Counted from the stretch's first letter, positions 8,323 through 16,886 are shown. The stretch is DNA of 64,000 nt from Methylococcaceae bacterium UBA4132 (GCA_002380945.1 DFWO01000190.1:6435-70434), one strand, 5' to 3'. Notes: generated by a model not told the origin, from the letters alone. A program made the numbers and translations.

Positions 8323-9716
8323 CAATGAAAACACAATCTAAATTGTGGTTGCTACTTGTACTATTCCCGCTTTTTCTAGTGTCGAGTCAGGTAGCAGCAG
8401 AAGAACGAGCGAGTTGTCGGGTTTGTGGTATGTATATTGATCAATACCAAAAAACCGCAGCTGAATTAACTTATAACGATGGTAAAAAAGAATACACTTG
8501 TGGCGTTGCTTGTATGTTACGCGAAGTTGAAGAGGAGGGAGGTATCTCCGCTTTTAAATCGGTAAAAGTCCATGACTGGGTGTCTGGCAAATTAGTGAAT
8601 GCTGAAACAGCCACTTATGTGATGGGCAGTAAAGTTATTCCCGACATGGTACCTAACTACATCGCATTTGCTAATCGTGATGAAGCAGAAGCCTTTGTCG
8701 CAAAAGAAGGCGGTGAAATTATCGACTTTAATATCGCTTATCAAGACGTGTCGCCCGTTGGTACCACCGCGCCGTTTCGTTTACGCACCGCAGTCACTCC
8801 AGGTAAAGGCAACTTTAGCGTCGGTATGGTCTATGGCTATAATGAAAAAGATCGTATTAAAAACGGTTCTAATGGCATAAATCCTAATACGTTTATGAAC
8901 AATAACGCCGCACAACCTAAAGCACCTAAGCAAATGGTGGTAAATCAACAAGCCTTGACGTTTAACTATTCACCGACCGATGACCTCGCATTATTTATGA
9001 ACGTACCTTGGTTTGAAAAACAGATGAATACGCTGGTGCGGACTGGTAAACAGATTAATGATACGTCCGCAGAAAAAAATGGCATAGGCGATATTACTTT
9101 AGAAGGTCGCTATAACGTTTGGCGTAGTACGCGTTGGGATAAATTTGCGACTGTGCTGTTAGGCACATCATTGCCTTCAGGTCACTTTGATGGTAATCGG
9201 GATTCATCAGGCGCACTTCAAGCCCCTGGATTACAGTTAGGTAAGGGTGTCGCAACTTTTACGGGCGGTCTTTTATATTCGGAACGCTGGAAAGATTGGT
9301 GGTTGCACACGTCTGCACTTTATACCGTCAATCCTGAAAACAGCGATGATTTTGCCTTCGGTGATGTTGCCTCAGTCGGTATGGCTTTACACTACACACC
9401 AAACTATGACTGGATGGTCGGTGTTGAAATGGATGCCAGCTACACAGAGAAAAATCAAGACAAGGGCATCAAAGTAGGCAACAGTGGTGGTACGGCGGTT
9501 AATCTAGCGTTTGTTTCCGACTATCGTTTTCTCAACGCGTTAGGCGGCAATTTTAAATTGCGCGGCTCGATTGGTCTGCCAGTTTATGAGAATTTGAACT
9601 CCAATCCGATGGTGAACGCAAAGAAACAACCGTTTACCCAAGTTCAACTGGGTGATGGTTTTTTTGCTAATGTCGCGCTAGTGTGGACGTTCCGTGACGC
9701 ACCAGAAAGTTATTAA
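8319..9716 (+). CDS. Fusion of NosL-like domain and outer-membrane beta-barrel
   Basis: A 465-aa secreted protein preceded by AAGGAG. After a signal peptide (1-28) comes a NosL-like copper-binding domain with CRVCGMYI (about residue 33) and a second Cys pair in YTCGVACML (about 65). From about residue 150 the protein changes to alternating hydrophobic/polar, Gly- and aromatic-rich strands (for example FSVGMVYGYN, IGDITLEGRYNVW, TFTGGLLYSE) ending ALVWTF near the C-terminus, as in channel-type outer-membrane barrels. A periplasm-facing copper domain fused to a barrel would place copper handling at the outer membrane. The barrel call rests on pattern, not on a recognised family. Confidence 0.75.
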   Translation: MTMKTQSKLWLLLVLFPLFLVSSQVAAEERASCRVCGMYIDQYQKTAAELTYNDGKKEYTCGVACMLREVEEEGGISAFKSVKVHDWVSGKLVNAETATYVMGSKVIPDMVPNYIAFANRDEAEAFVAKEGGEIIDFNIAYQDVSPVGTTAPFRLRTAVTPGKGNFSVGMVYGYNEKDRIKNGSNGINPNTFMNNNAAQPKAPKQMVVNQQALTFNYSPTDDLALFMNVPWFEKQMNTLVRTGKQINDTSAEKNGIGDITLEGRYNVWRSTRWDKFATVLLGTSLPSGHFDGNRDSSGALQAPGLQLGKGVATFTGGLLYSERWKDWWLHTSALYTVNPENSDDFAFGDVASVGMALHYTPNYDWMVGVEMDASYTEKNQDKGIKVGNSGGTAVNLAFVSDYRFLNALGGNFKLRGSIGLPVYENLNSNPMVNAKKQPFTQVQLGDGFFANVALVWTFRDAPESY

Positions 9717-9724
9717 TTAACTTA

Positions 9725-9755
9725 AACTTCCGAGGTTTTAAAAGCCTCGGAGGTT
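9725..9755 (+). terminator. Hairpin between NosL-barrel and DsbD-alpha-like genes
   Basis: AACTTCCGAGG and CCTCGGAGGTT form an 11-bp stem with one G-T pair, with a short A/T loop, and are followed by TATTCTTAAAGG. It may partly terminate or attenuate transcription before the last gene of the copper cluster, whose ribosome site AAAGGA follows it. Confidence 0.5.
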
Positions 9756-9777
9756 TATTCTTAAAGGATTATTTTTT

Positions 9778-10233
9778 ATGCGTAAGCTAAACACATTAAA
9801 TATTTTATTGGTTCTGATTTGTTGCTTAGCGACATTGGCTTATGCAGACGATTCACAAGAACCGTTACCACCTGATGAGGCGTTTGCTTTGACCGCTACA
9901 GTGCCATCAAGCGATATGCTACGGCTGAGTTGGCAAATCGCTGACGGCTATTATTTGTATCAACACAAATTCGCTATTAGCTCACAAACTCCGACTATAA
10001 ACCTTGCTAAACCGTCTTTTCCTGCCGCAGAAAATAAAAATGATCCATTTTTTGGCACGGTAGCGATTTATCGTCAGCAGCTTACACTGGATATCCCATT
10101 AAAACGGCAAGCGGCAACAGACAATTCTGTGACCATAGACGTGACTTTTCAAGGTTGTGCGGATAAAGGAATTTGTTACTTGCCCATTCATAAAACCATG
10201 AGCTTTGATTTAGCGAATAATGACACCCACTAA
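9778..10233 (+). CDS. DsbD N-terminal (DsbD-alpha) domain protein
   Basis: A 151-aa secreted protein: a signal peptide (1-24) followed by the immunoglobulin-like domain seen at the N-terminus of DsbD, with WQIADGYYLYQHKF and the redox pair GCADKGICYLP. In DsbD this domain passes electrons from the membrane domain to periplasmic thiol proteins. Here it is free-standing, with no membrane or thioredoxin domain. It may hand electrons to the TlpA-like protein of the cluster, with the SafE-like protein as a possible membrane partner (inference). Confidence 0.8.
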   Translation: MRKLNTLNILLVLICCLATLAYADDSQEPLPPDEAFALTATVPSSDMLRLSWQIADGYYLYQHKFAISSQTPTINLAKPSFPAAENKNDPFFGTVAIYRQQLTLDIPLKRQAATDNSVTIDVTFQGCADKGICYLPIHKTMSFDLANNDTH

Positions 10234-10249
10234 AATTGAACAGCTTTTA

Positions 10250-11527
10250 TTATACGTCTTCCATCTTTACAGAACTTAATAAACCCAAGTGTTTAGCATC
10301 AATTTCAATTAGCAATTCACTTGCACCAAAATCGTCGATTTTTTCCTCTAAAATTTGCGCACAAGCAGATAGTTTTGCGCGAATATCACCTTGATTAGCA
10401 TTTAAGTAACAGCGTTTTTTAAGTTTAGAACTGGCAAATTGTTCCGTTAGCACTTGATAAAGTAACTCAAGTCCCAGCCCTGTTTCAGCCGAAATCCAAA
10501 CGCGTATCGCATTACCTGCATCGTCACGATCAATATGCGGCTGAACATTTTCCAATAAATCAATTTTATTAAACACTTCTACACGCCTGATTTTATCCGC
10601 ACCTATTTCTTCCAAAACCAAATGAACTTGGTGCATGATTTCATCACGATCTTCAGCATTGGCATCAATAACGTGTAGTAATAATTCGGCTTCACTGGCT
10701 TCTTGCAAGGTTGATTTGAATGCCGCAACTAATTCATGCGGTAAATGACGAATAAAACCGACCGTATCAGCTAACACAATGTCGGTATTATTGGGCAACA
10801 CACAACTGCGTAACGTCGGATCTAAGGTAGCGAATAATTGATCTGCAACATAAATCCCCGCGCCTGTTATCGTGTTGAATAGTGTTGATTTGCCCGCATT
10901 GGTATAACCGACTAAGGAAACCGTCGGCACTTCGGCTTTTTTGCGTTGACTACGCCCTTGATGACGTTGCTTATCGACTTTATCCAAGCGTTGCTGAATT
11001 TGCTTAATGCGTACGGCTAATAAACGGCGATCGGTTTCTAATTGGGTTTCGCCAGGACCGCGTAAACCAATACCGCCTTTTTGCCGTTCCAAATGCGTCC
11101 AACCGCGTACTAAGCGTGTGGATAAGTGCTTTAATTGTGCTAATTCAACTTGTAATTTACCTTCAAACGATTGAGCGCGTTGGGCGAAAATATCCAGAAT
11201 TAAACCGTTTCTATCCACCACCCGTACGCCTAAAAATTTTTCCAGATTTCTTTCCTGACTGGGCGATAACGGATGATTGAACAACACCACATCGGCTTCA
11301 TATTGTTCAATCATGGCTTTAAGTTCGTCTAGTTTGCCTATGCCGATAAAATATTTGGGATCAGGACGTTGACGGCTACCTGTGACAACATAAACAGGAT
11401 CAGTGCCAGCGGATTTAGCTAACTCTTTTAATTCAAAAAGATTTTCCTGTTCATAACGAAAGCTTATGTGAACGAGAATCGCTCGTTCACCTGAATCGGG
11501 GGGGCGATCAAACACACAACACTCCAC
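10250..11527 (-). CDS. hflX: GTPase HflX
   Basis: A 425-aa ribosome-associated GTPase that splits stalled ribosomes after stress. The N-terminus starts with the family pattern FDRPPDSGERAILVH. A coiled segment with GLRGPGETQLETDRR (about residue 160) precedes the G domain: G1 GYTNAGKSTLF (about 208), G3 DTVGFI and G4 NKID. It lies downstream of hfq on the same strand, the usual gammaproteobacterial order, and converges on the copper cluster. Confidence 0.95.
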   Translation of the reverse strand: MECCVFDRPPDSGERAILVHISFRYEQENLFELKELAKSAGTDPVYVVTGSRQRPDPKYFIGIGKLDELKAMIEQYEADVVLFNHPLSPSQERNLEKFLGVRVVDRNGLILDIFAQRAQSFEGKLQVELAQLKHLSTRLVRGWTHLERQKGGIGLRGPGETQLETDRRLLAVRIKQIQQRLDKVDKQRHQGRSQRKKAEVPTVSLVGYTNAGKSTLFNTITGAGIYVADQLFATLDPTLRSCVLPNNTDIVLADTVGFIRHLPHELVAAFKSTLQEASEAELLLHVIDANAEDRDEIMHQVHLVLEEIGADKIRRVEVFNKIDLLENVQPHIDRDDAGNAIRVWISAETGLGLELLYQVLTEQFASSKLKKRCYLNANQGDIRAKLSACAQILEEKIDDFGASELLIEIDAKHLGLLSSVKMEDV

Positions 11528-11658
11528 TACGGTAATTAGTTAAGCGCGTTAACGCGCTTTTAATAGGTTTTACTGGCTTTTTAAACGAGCGAAGACGGTT
11601 AGGCAAAAAAGTCTGCTATGGTCTGATACTGGGGTATTTTTAGACAAATCAAGCGTGC

Positions 11659-11898
11659 TTATTCTTCGCTGGTTTCATCATCACGCGTGATTTTTACGGC
11701 CTTACTAGGCACTATCGTTGAGATAGCGTGCTTATAGACCATTTGGCTAACGGTATTTTTTAGCATAATGACATACTGATCAAACGAATCGACTTTCCCC
11801 TGCAACTTTATGCCGTTAACAAGAAAAATTGACACAGGTGTATGTTCTTTTCTAAGTGCATTTAGAAAATTATCCTGTAAATTTTGACCTTTTGACAT
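11659..11898 (-). CDS. hfq: RNA chaperone Hfq
   Basis: A 79-aa Sm-like protein that forms hexamers and pairs small RNAs with mRNAs. The Sm1 region reads [20 protein letters not shown] and the Sm2 signature is YKHAIST. The frame is open further upstream, but the ATG at 11898 has an AAGGAG ribosome site seven bases away and matches the universal MSKGQ.LQD start. The short acidic tail lacks the long extension of enterobacterial Hfq. hflX follows after 131 bases. Confidence 0.96.
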   Translation of the reverse strand: MSKGQNLQDNFLNALRKEHTPVSIFLVNGIKLQGKVDSFDQYVIMLKNTVSQMVYKHAISTIVPSKAVKITRDDETSEE

Positions 11899-12096
11899 CC
11901 GATTTCTCCTTATTGTTGGTTTTTGTTTGCTTAAGATAACTGCAATTAACGACCAATACAAATTATTATCATGGCTTCTATTTGAGTAATGTAAAGCAGG
12001 TATGGCTACGCAACCCATAAAAATCAATGGCAAGGCATATTTTTCTATTTTTTAATAATAGGCATGGGACGTGCTACTGCTATTTTTATTACGAAA

Positions 12097-12112
12097 ACAC
12101 TATATATTGTGC
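12097..12112. promoter_or_regulatory. NrdR-box-like palindrome 1
   Basis: ACACTATATATTGTGC fits the published NrdR-box consensus (acaCwAtATaTwGtgt) at 15 of 16 positions. It lies about 113 bases upstream of nrdJa. NrdR represses ribonucleotide reductase genes. No nrdR gene is in the window. Confidence 0.8.
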
Positions 12113-12127
12113 TATTATGAAAAAAAA

Positions 12128-12143
12128 TATCTACATATAGACA
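12128..12143. promoter_or_regulatory. NrdR-box-like palindrome 2
   Basis: The core CTACATATAG keeps the conserved C.A.ATaTwG positions of the NrdR box. Its centre is 31 bases from the centre of box 1, which is the three-helical-turn spacing usual for paired NrdR boxes. The outer positions are poorly conserved. Confidence 0.65.
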
Positions 12144-12224
12144 TTAATCGGTAATTGCCTAACATCGCTAACCTGCTGATTTATGGTTTATTTTCACATA
12201 AAAACTGCTTAGGAAAATTCATCA

Positions 12225-14375
12225 ATGACTGCACAACTTCATGTCATCGCCAATACTGTGACCGAAATTCCCTTTCAAGATGCTTCAATGGATATATGGG
12301 ATACCAAATATCGCTTAAAAACTAAGGACGGTGTGGCTATTGATGGTACGATTGATGAAACCTACCAGCGCGTTGCCAAAGCCCTCGCCGAAGTTGAAAT
12401 AACCGAAGCCAAACAAAAGCAATACTACAAAGAATTTCTATGGGCATTACGTCAAGGCGTAATTCCGGCAGGTCGTATTATCTCCAATGCGGGTGCATTA
12501 GCTCATAAGCCCTCAACCTCAACCATCAACTGCACTGTGTCAGGCACTATCGCTGATTCGATGGACGATATATTGCATAAAGTGCATGAAGCGGGACTCA
12601 CATTAAAAGCTGGATGCGGAATCGGTTATGAATTTTCCACCCTAAGACCCAAAGATGCTTATGTTTCAGGCGCAGGTGCATACACCTCTGGTCCGCTGTC
12701 ATTCATGGATATTTACGACAAAATGTGTTTCACCGTGTCATCCGCAGGTGGCAGACGGGGCGCACAAATGGCAACCTTTGATGTCGCTCACCCTGATGTC
12801 GTGGAATTTATCCGTGCCAAACGTGAAGATGGTCGCTTACGTCAATTCAATTTATCGCTGTTGATTACCTCTGAATTTATGCAGGCGGTTAAAAATGACC
12901 TGCCGTGGGCATTGTCGTTTCCTGTCACAGAAAAAGAAGTGCTGTTAGACAAACTGGATTTGCAAGACAGTAGCACAATCGTCTGGCGTGATGTCCCCAG
13001 CATAGAAAATTACATTCTCAACGAAGCAGGTTTAGTGGCGTGTAAAATCACCAAAACCATACCCGCTCGTCGTCTTTGGGACATCATCATGAGTTCCACT
13101 TACGATTACGCTGAACCAGGTTTTATCTTGATTGATAAAGTCAACGAGATGAACAACAACTGGTTTTGTGAAAAAATCCGTGCCACTAACCCATGTGGCG
13201 AACAGCCATTGCCGCCTTACGGGTCGTGCCTTCTTGGCTCAATCAACCTAACCCGCTTCGTCAAAAAGCCCTTCACCAGTGAAGCGTATTTTGATTGGGA
13301 CAACTACAAAAAAACCATTCGTATTTTTACGCGTATGTTAGACAACGTGGTAGAAATTAACGGCTTACCGTTAGAAAAACAACGGGAAGAAATTACCAGC
13401 AAACGCCGTCATGGCATGGGCTATTTAGGCTTAGGCTCAACTGTCACCATGTTGGGAATGCGTTATGGCGATAGCCACTCCGTGCAGTTTACCGAAGACG
13501 TGACCAAAATTTTAGCCATCGAAGGTTGGAAAGAAGGCTTAACACTGGCAAAAGAAAAAGGCGCGGCTCCGATTATGGAACAGCTTTTTACCGTCACCAC
13601 CGCCATGCTACATCAACGCCCTGAAATGATTACCGACGGCTACAAAGTCGGCGATACCATTGCAGGCAAAGTCTTACACGCCAAATACAGCCGCTATATG
13701 CAGCAACTGGCAAAAGAAGAACCTGAATTAGTGGCTGAATTGATTGAAACAGGCGCACGTTTTACCCATCACAGCTCAATTGCCCCAACTGGCACAATTT
13801 CCTTATCCTTGGCAAATAATGCCAGCAACGGCATAGAACCCAGTTTTGCCCATCACTATGCGCGTAACATCATTCGCCAAGGCAAAAAATCCAAAGAAAA
13901 AATCGACGTGTTTTCCTTTGAACTATTAGCCTACCGTGAAATGGTCAATCCAGATGCTATGCCCTACAGCGACAACCCTGCACACCAACTGCCCGCTTAC
14001 TTTATCGCGGCGGATGATGTCACGCCCAAACAACACGTTGACATCCAAGCGGCGGCACAACGTTGGATAGACTCCTCCATCTCCAAAACTGCCAACGTAC
14101 CCACCGATTTTCCTTACGAAGATTTTAAAGACATCTACCAATACGCCTACGACAAAGGCTTAAAAGGCTGCACCACCTTCCGATTTAACCCCGAAGTTTT
14201 CCAAGGCGTATTAGTCAAAGCCTCAGATCTAGAAAACACCACCTACCAATTCACCCTAGAAGACGGCGAAATCATCGAACTCAAAGGCAACGAAGAAATC
14301 GAATATGACGGCGAAATCCACAGTGCGGCGAACTTGTTTGATGCGTTGAAAGAAGGGTATTACGGAAAACTGTAA
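12225..14375 (+). CDS. nrdJ: Class II (B12-dependent) ribonucleotide reductase, catalytic part NrdJa
   Basis: A 716-aa catalytic polypeptide of adenosylcobalamin-dependent ribonucleoside-diphosphate reductase. Visible motifs include the Cys in STINCTVSG (about residue 106), the finger-loop active site NPCGEQPLPPYGSC (about 325) with catalytic Cys and Glu, and APTGTISLSL (about 522). It lacks the C-terminal TSCPD/zinc-ribbon region found in single-chain NrdJ. That part is encoded separately at 17317-18009, as in the NrdJa/NrdJb pair of Pseudomonas. Two NrdR-box-like palindromes precede it. Confidence 0.92.
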   Translation: MTAQLHVIANTVTEIPFQDASMDIWDTKYRLKTKDGVAIDGTIDETYQRVAKALAEVEITEAKQKQYYKEFLWALRQGVIPAGRIISNAGALAHKPSTSTINCTVSGTIADSMDDILHKVHEAGLTLKAGCGIGYEFSTLRPKDAYVSGAGAYTSGPLSFMDIYDKMCFTVSSAGGRRGAQMATFDVAHPDVVEFIRAKREDGRLRQFNLSLLITSEFMQAVKNDLPWALSFPVTEKEVLLDKLDLQDSSTIVWRDVPSIENYILNEAGLVACKITKTIPARRLWDIIMSSTYDYAEPGFILIDKVNEMNNNWFCEKIRATNPCGEQPLPPYGSCLLGSINLTRFVKKPFTSEAYFDWDNYKKTIRIFTRMLDNVVEINGLPLEKQREEITSKRRHGMGYLGLGSTVTMLGMRYGDSHSVQFTEDVTKILAIEGWKEGLTLAKEKGAAPIMEQLFTVTTAMLHQRPEMITDGYKVGDTIAGKVLHAKYSRYMQQLAKEEPELVAELIETGARFTHHSSIAPTGTISLSLANNASNGIEPSFAHHYARNIIRQGKKSKEKIDVFSFELLAYREMVNPDAMPYSDNPAHQLPAYFIAADDVTPKQHVDIQAAAQRWIDSSISKTANVPTDFPYEDFKDIYQYAYDKGLKGCTTFRFNPEVFQGVLVKASDLENTTYQFTLEDGEIIELKGNEEIEYDGEIHSAANLFDALKEGYYGKL

Positions 14376-14476
14376 AGACCTTACATCACAACGTTTTTAT
14401 ACAAATTGTTTAGTTAAACAAGATTTTATATGGTGGTTGATTGTTTAAGAATTTGGTTTCAATTAAGAGGTGTTAA

Positions 14477-14686
14477 ATGACAATTGCAGAACACAGATTA
14501 ACTATAATTCATCAAATTGAAGAATTATCCGAAGAATCACTGATTGAATTGGAAAAAATCATTGCCAAATTAAAAGCTAAACAGAAAAGTGATGATATTT
14601 CTGATTTAGGTGGTTTTTTTAAAAACAATACCATTGTATTAACGAATGAAGAACTTTGTAAGCCCGTTGATTTCAACGAGGAATAA
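14477..14686 (+). CDS. Putative antitoxin of a VapBC-like pair
   Basis: A 69-aa protein: an amphipathic helical N-terminus (HQIEELSEESLIELEKIIAKLK) and an acidic tail (DFNEE), ending 2 bases before a PIN-domain toxin gene. Size, charge and position fit an antitoxin. The DNA-binding class (AbrB, RHH or other) cannot be told by eye. GAGGTG precedes the ATG. Confidence 0.6.
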   Translation: MTIAEHRLTIIHQIEELSEESLIELEKIIAKLKAKQKSDDISDLGGFFKNNTIVLTNEELCKPVDFNEE

Positions 14687-14688
14687 GC

Positions 14689-15081
14689 GTGGTTATTGCC
14701 GTTGATACTAATATCATTATTCGTCTTGCTATGCGGGATGATGAAATACAATATCAAAAAGTAATGGCGTTATTTAAAGAACAGCAATTTTTTATCAGCC
14801 GAACCGTACAGCTTGAAACAGAATGGGGTTTACGTTCTCGTTATAAACGTACTGTTGCTGAAATCGCTGATTTTTTCGCTTTGTTATTACAAAAGAATCA
14901 GATTATTTGTGAAAACGAGCAAGCCCTAATGACGGCAATTTATTGTTATCGTTTAGGAGCTGATTTTGCCGATGCTTTGCATTTAACCAATACCCAGAAT
15001 ATGCCTTTTTATACCTTTGATGAACGATTTTGTAAAAAGGCAATTCAGGAAAGTTTAGTGTCGCGGGTTAATTTTCTGTAA
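14689..15081 (+). CDS. PIN-domain ribonuclease toxin (VapC-like)
   Basis: A 130-aa PIN domain starting at GTG, with all four acidic positions visible: AVDTNIIIR (Asp), QLETEWGLR (Glu), GADFADALHL (Asp) and FDERF (Asp). VapC toxins cleave specific RNAs, often tRNA, when the antitoxin is lost. It follows the putative antitoxin by 2 bases and lies in the segment separating nrdJa from nrdJb. Confidence 0.85.
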   Translation: MVIAVDTNIIIRLAMRDDEIQYQKVMALFKEQQFFISRTVQLETEWGLRSRYKRTVAEIADFFALLLQKNQIICENEQALMTAIYCYRLGADFADALHLTNTQNMPFYTFDERFCKKAIQESLVSRVNFL

Positions 15082-15133
15082 TGGTATTAGAACTGACAGA
15101 TTTTAAAACCTTGTTAATTAGAACTTGAAAGAA

Positions 15134-15166
15134 TGTTGGGGTTCGCAAAGCTCATCCCAACGTACG
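15134..15166 (+). repeat. Dispersed repeat TGTTGGGGTTC...TCATCCCAACGTACG, copy 1
   Basis: TGTTGGG and the CCCAAC later in the element form a small hairpin. A second copy with the same order of blocks lies at 58465-58496. Confidence 0.6.
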
Positions 15167-15179
15167 CGGTACTTTAAAT

Positions 15180-16388
15180 ATGTTTGAATCTATTACTATT
15201 TTTAATCAAAATAAAACAAGTGTATCAACACCATTAGATATAGGTGCTTTAGTTGAATGTATGTTGTTTTATGGCAATACCACTATAGTTGCTAATCAAA
15301 GCACTTTGAAGCAATTATTTAGATACTTTGGAATAGATGGAATTATTGAGCTTATCAATGAAGATTTATTGCAAATAATTTACACAGAAACATTTTTAGG
15401 TATACATACTAAAACTATTAATAAACTTGAGTATCATGATTTTATTGCGGCAACAACAGATTCAATGCAATACCAAACAGCACTTAGAAATATTTGTATT
15501 GAAATAACAGATAAAAAAGGAAAAGGAAGGAGAATTGCCCAAAGAATACAAAGTCAAGACTTAATTAAAGTAAAAAAGCATGAAAATATTATTCTGGATG
15601 GTTCAAAAAACTCTATTCTTAATCAAGAATATATGAATAATGCCACTAAAATTATTTTAAAAAATTCTATTCCTGAAAAAATTGATGTCGATAATATAAT
15701 ATTTCATACGAATGAAACAGAAAATGGCGTATTTGTCTCTTCCAATATAGATTTTTCAGCACTAAATAAGATTTATCACAAATATATTCCTCCATCTCAC
15801 TCAACCATAACACACGCTCATTTACTTAGTCATATTTTGGACATGGAAAGTGAGCTTTACTTTTCTGCTAATAATCTTTCTGAAATAGCAACAAGTGAAT
15901 TAGGCTCTGAACTTATATCACATAAAATAAGTTATATTATGGATAAAAGCATTAAAAGCAAAAAATCTATATCAGATTTTCAACAGTTTGTTTTTAATGA
16001 TGCGAAGTCATTAAGAGAAGCTGTCAATAATGGAAAAGTCGATATAAATGACTTAATATCTGTTCTTAAAAAATCACAAAAATTTAAGAAATGGATTTCT
16101 GGTGTTGAATCCAATCAGAATCTTCTTAAAGAATATTATAACGAAGTAGCAAATGAAACTTTCTTAGAAAAACTTACAGGAAAAACGGCACGGTTTTGTT
16201 TTTTTGTTGGTTCTGCTGAATTACTTACTCATTTAGCCACAAACTCTGTACTGCCAAATGATATTGCAAAAATGGTAGGTCTCGGATTTAGTGTTTTTGA
16301 TTATTTTTGGCTTGACCGATTATATTCTGGTTGGAAACCGAATCAATTTATTGAAAATGAAGTAAAGAAATTATTGGTTAGCAAATAA
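15180..16388 (+). CDS. Uncharacterised 402-aa protein, A+T-rich accessory gene
   Basis: The start and downstream sequence give a long uninterrupted gene, visibly richer in A+T than its neighbours. The N-terminal two thirds look soluble and mixed alpha/beta with many Asn, Ile and Lys. Near the C-terminus is a helical pair (ARFCFFVGSAELLTHLA; MVGLGFSVFDYFWLDRL) that may touch membrane. There is no signal peptide and no motif I recognise. It follows the VapC-like toxin, and its stop codon lies in a REP-type repeat. Composition and neighbours suggest acquisition by transfer; function is unknown. Confidence 0.7.
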   Translation: MFESITIFNQNKTSVSTPLDIGALVECMLFYGNTTIVANQSTLKQLFRYFGIDGIIELINEDLLQIIYTETFLGIHTKTINKLEYHDFIAATTDSMQYQTALRNICIEITDKKGKGRRIAQRIQSQDLIKVKKHENIILDGSKNSILNQEYMNNATKIILKNSIPEKIDVDNIIFHTNETENGVFVSSNIDFSALNKIYHKYIPPSHSTITHAHLLSHILDMESELYFSANNLSEIATSELGSELISHKISYIMDKSIKSKKSISDFQQFVFNDAKSLREAVNNGKVDINDLISVLKKSQKFKKWISGVESNQNLLKEYYNEVANETFLEKLTGKTARFCFFVGSAELLTHLATNSVLPNDIAKMVGLGFSVFDYFWLDRLYSGWKPNQFIENEVKKLLVSK

Positions 16389-16470
16389 CTCGTAAGGCGG
16401 AATAGCTTGCGTATTCCGCCTTATGTTATGCCATTATGCGGTGCATTACGCTATCGCTAATGCACCCTAC
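16387..16470 (+). repeat. Bipartite REP-like element, copy 1
   Basis: Two hairpins in tandem: a 12-bp perfect stem TAAGGCGGAATA/TATTCCGCCTTA (16393-16423), then a 9-bp perfect stem GGTGCATTA/TAATGCACC (16440-16466). It begins with AACTCG, which overlaps the stop codon of the 402-aa gene. The same layout recurs at 50788-50872. Confidence 0.85.
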
Positions 16471-16505
16471 GCTAATTTTATTACACCCTAATATTAAGCA
16501 TTAAA

Positions 16506-16886
16506 ATGTCTAAAACCACACCTTATGATGTCATCGGCGGCGAATTAATAATTCGTGATTTAGTCGAGCGATTTTATTTTTATATGGATAGCTTGCCAGA
16601 AGCGAAAGGAATACGAGATATGCACCAGCCAGACCTTACTTCTGCTAAAACTAAGTTATTTAAGTTTCTTTCGGGTTGGTTAGGCGGTCCTGATTTATTT
16701 GTCCAAGAATATGGGCATCCGATGTTACGCGCCCGTCATTTACCGTTTGCGATTGGTGAATCAGAACGCGATCAATGGATGTTATGTATGAATAAAGCCA
16801 TTGCGGAAATACCGATGAATCCAATCTTAGAAACTAATTTAAAAAATGCGTTGCAAGAATTAGCAACGCATATGATTAACTCGTAA
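16506..16886 (+). CDS. Group II truncated haemoglobin
   Basis: A 126-aa 2-on-2 globin of the TrHbO type: PYDVIGGELIIRDLVERFY at the N-terminus, KLFKFLSGWLGGP in the E-helix region, then the proximal His in YGHPMLRARHLPF and the distal-pocket Trp in ERDQWMLCM. Group II globins bind oxygen or NO and are often linked to oxidative or nitrosative stress. It lies just upstream of nrdJb without sharing an obvious operon. Its stop codon overlaps a fragment of the REP-like repeat. Confidence 0.92.
   Translation: MSKTTPYDVIGGELIIRDLVERFYFYMDSLPEAKGIRDMHQPDLTSAKTKLFKFLSGWLGGPDLFVQEYGHPMLRARHLPFAIGESERDQWMLCMNKAIAEIPMNPILETNLKNALQELATHMINS

Noticed and set aside
7334..9716. Nitrous oxide reductase operon
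   Set aside because: NosL-like proteins are present but no nosZ, nosD or nosR. The cluster cannot be called a nos operon.
11899..12033. 45-codon N-terminal extension of Hfq
   Set aside because: The internal ATG has a strong ribosome site and gives the universal Hfq N-terminus; the extension is promoter-region sequence.
12034..12224. Cobalamin riboswitch before the B12-dependent reductase
   Set aside because: The leader is short and A+T-rich, and I see no B12-box-like sequence or the needed long folded structure; NrdR boxes explain the region better.
16387..16470. CRISPR repeat or tRNA-like structure
   Set aside because: Only two hairpins occur, with no regular repeat-spacer array and no tRNA arms. 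The same layout elsewhere shows a REP-type element.
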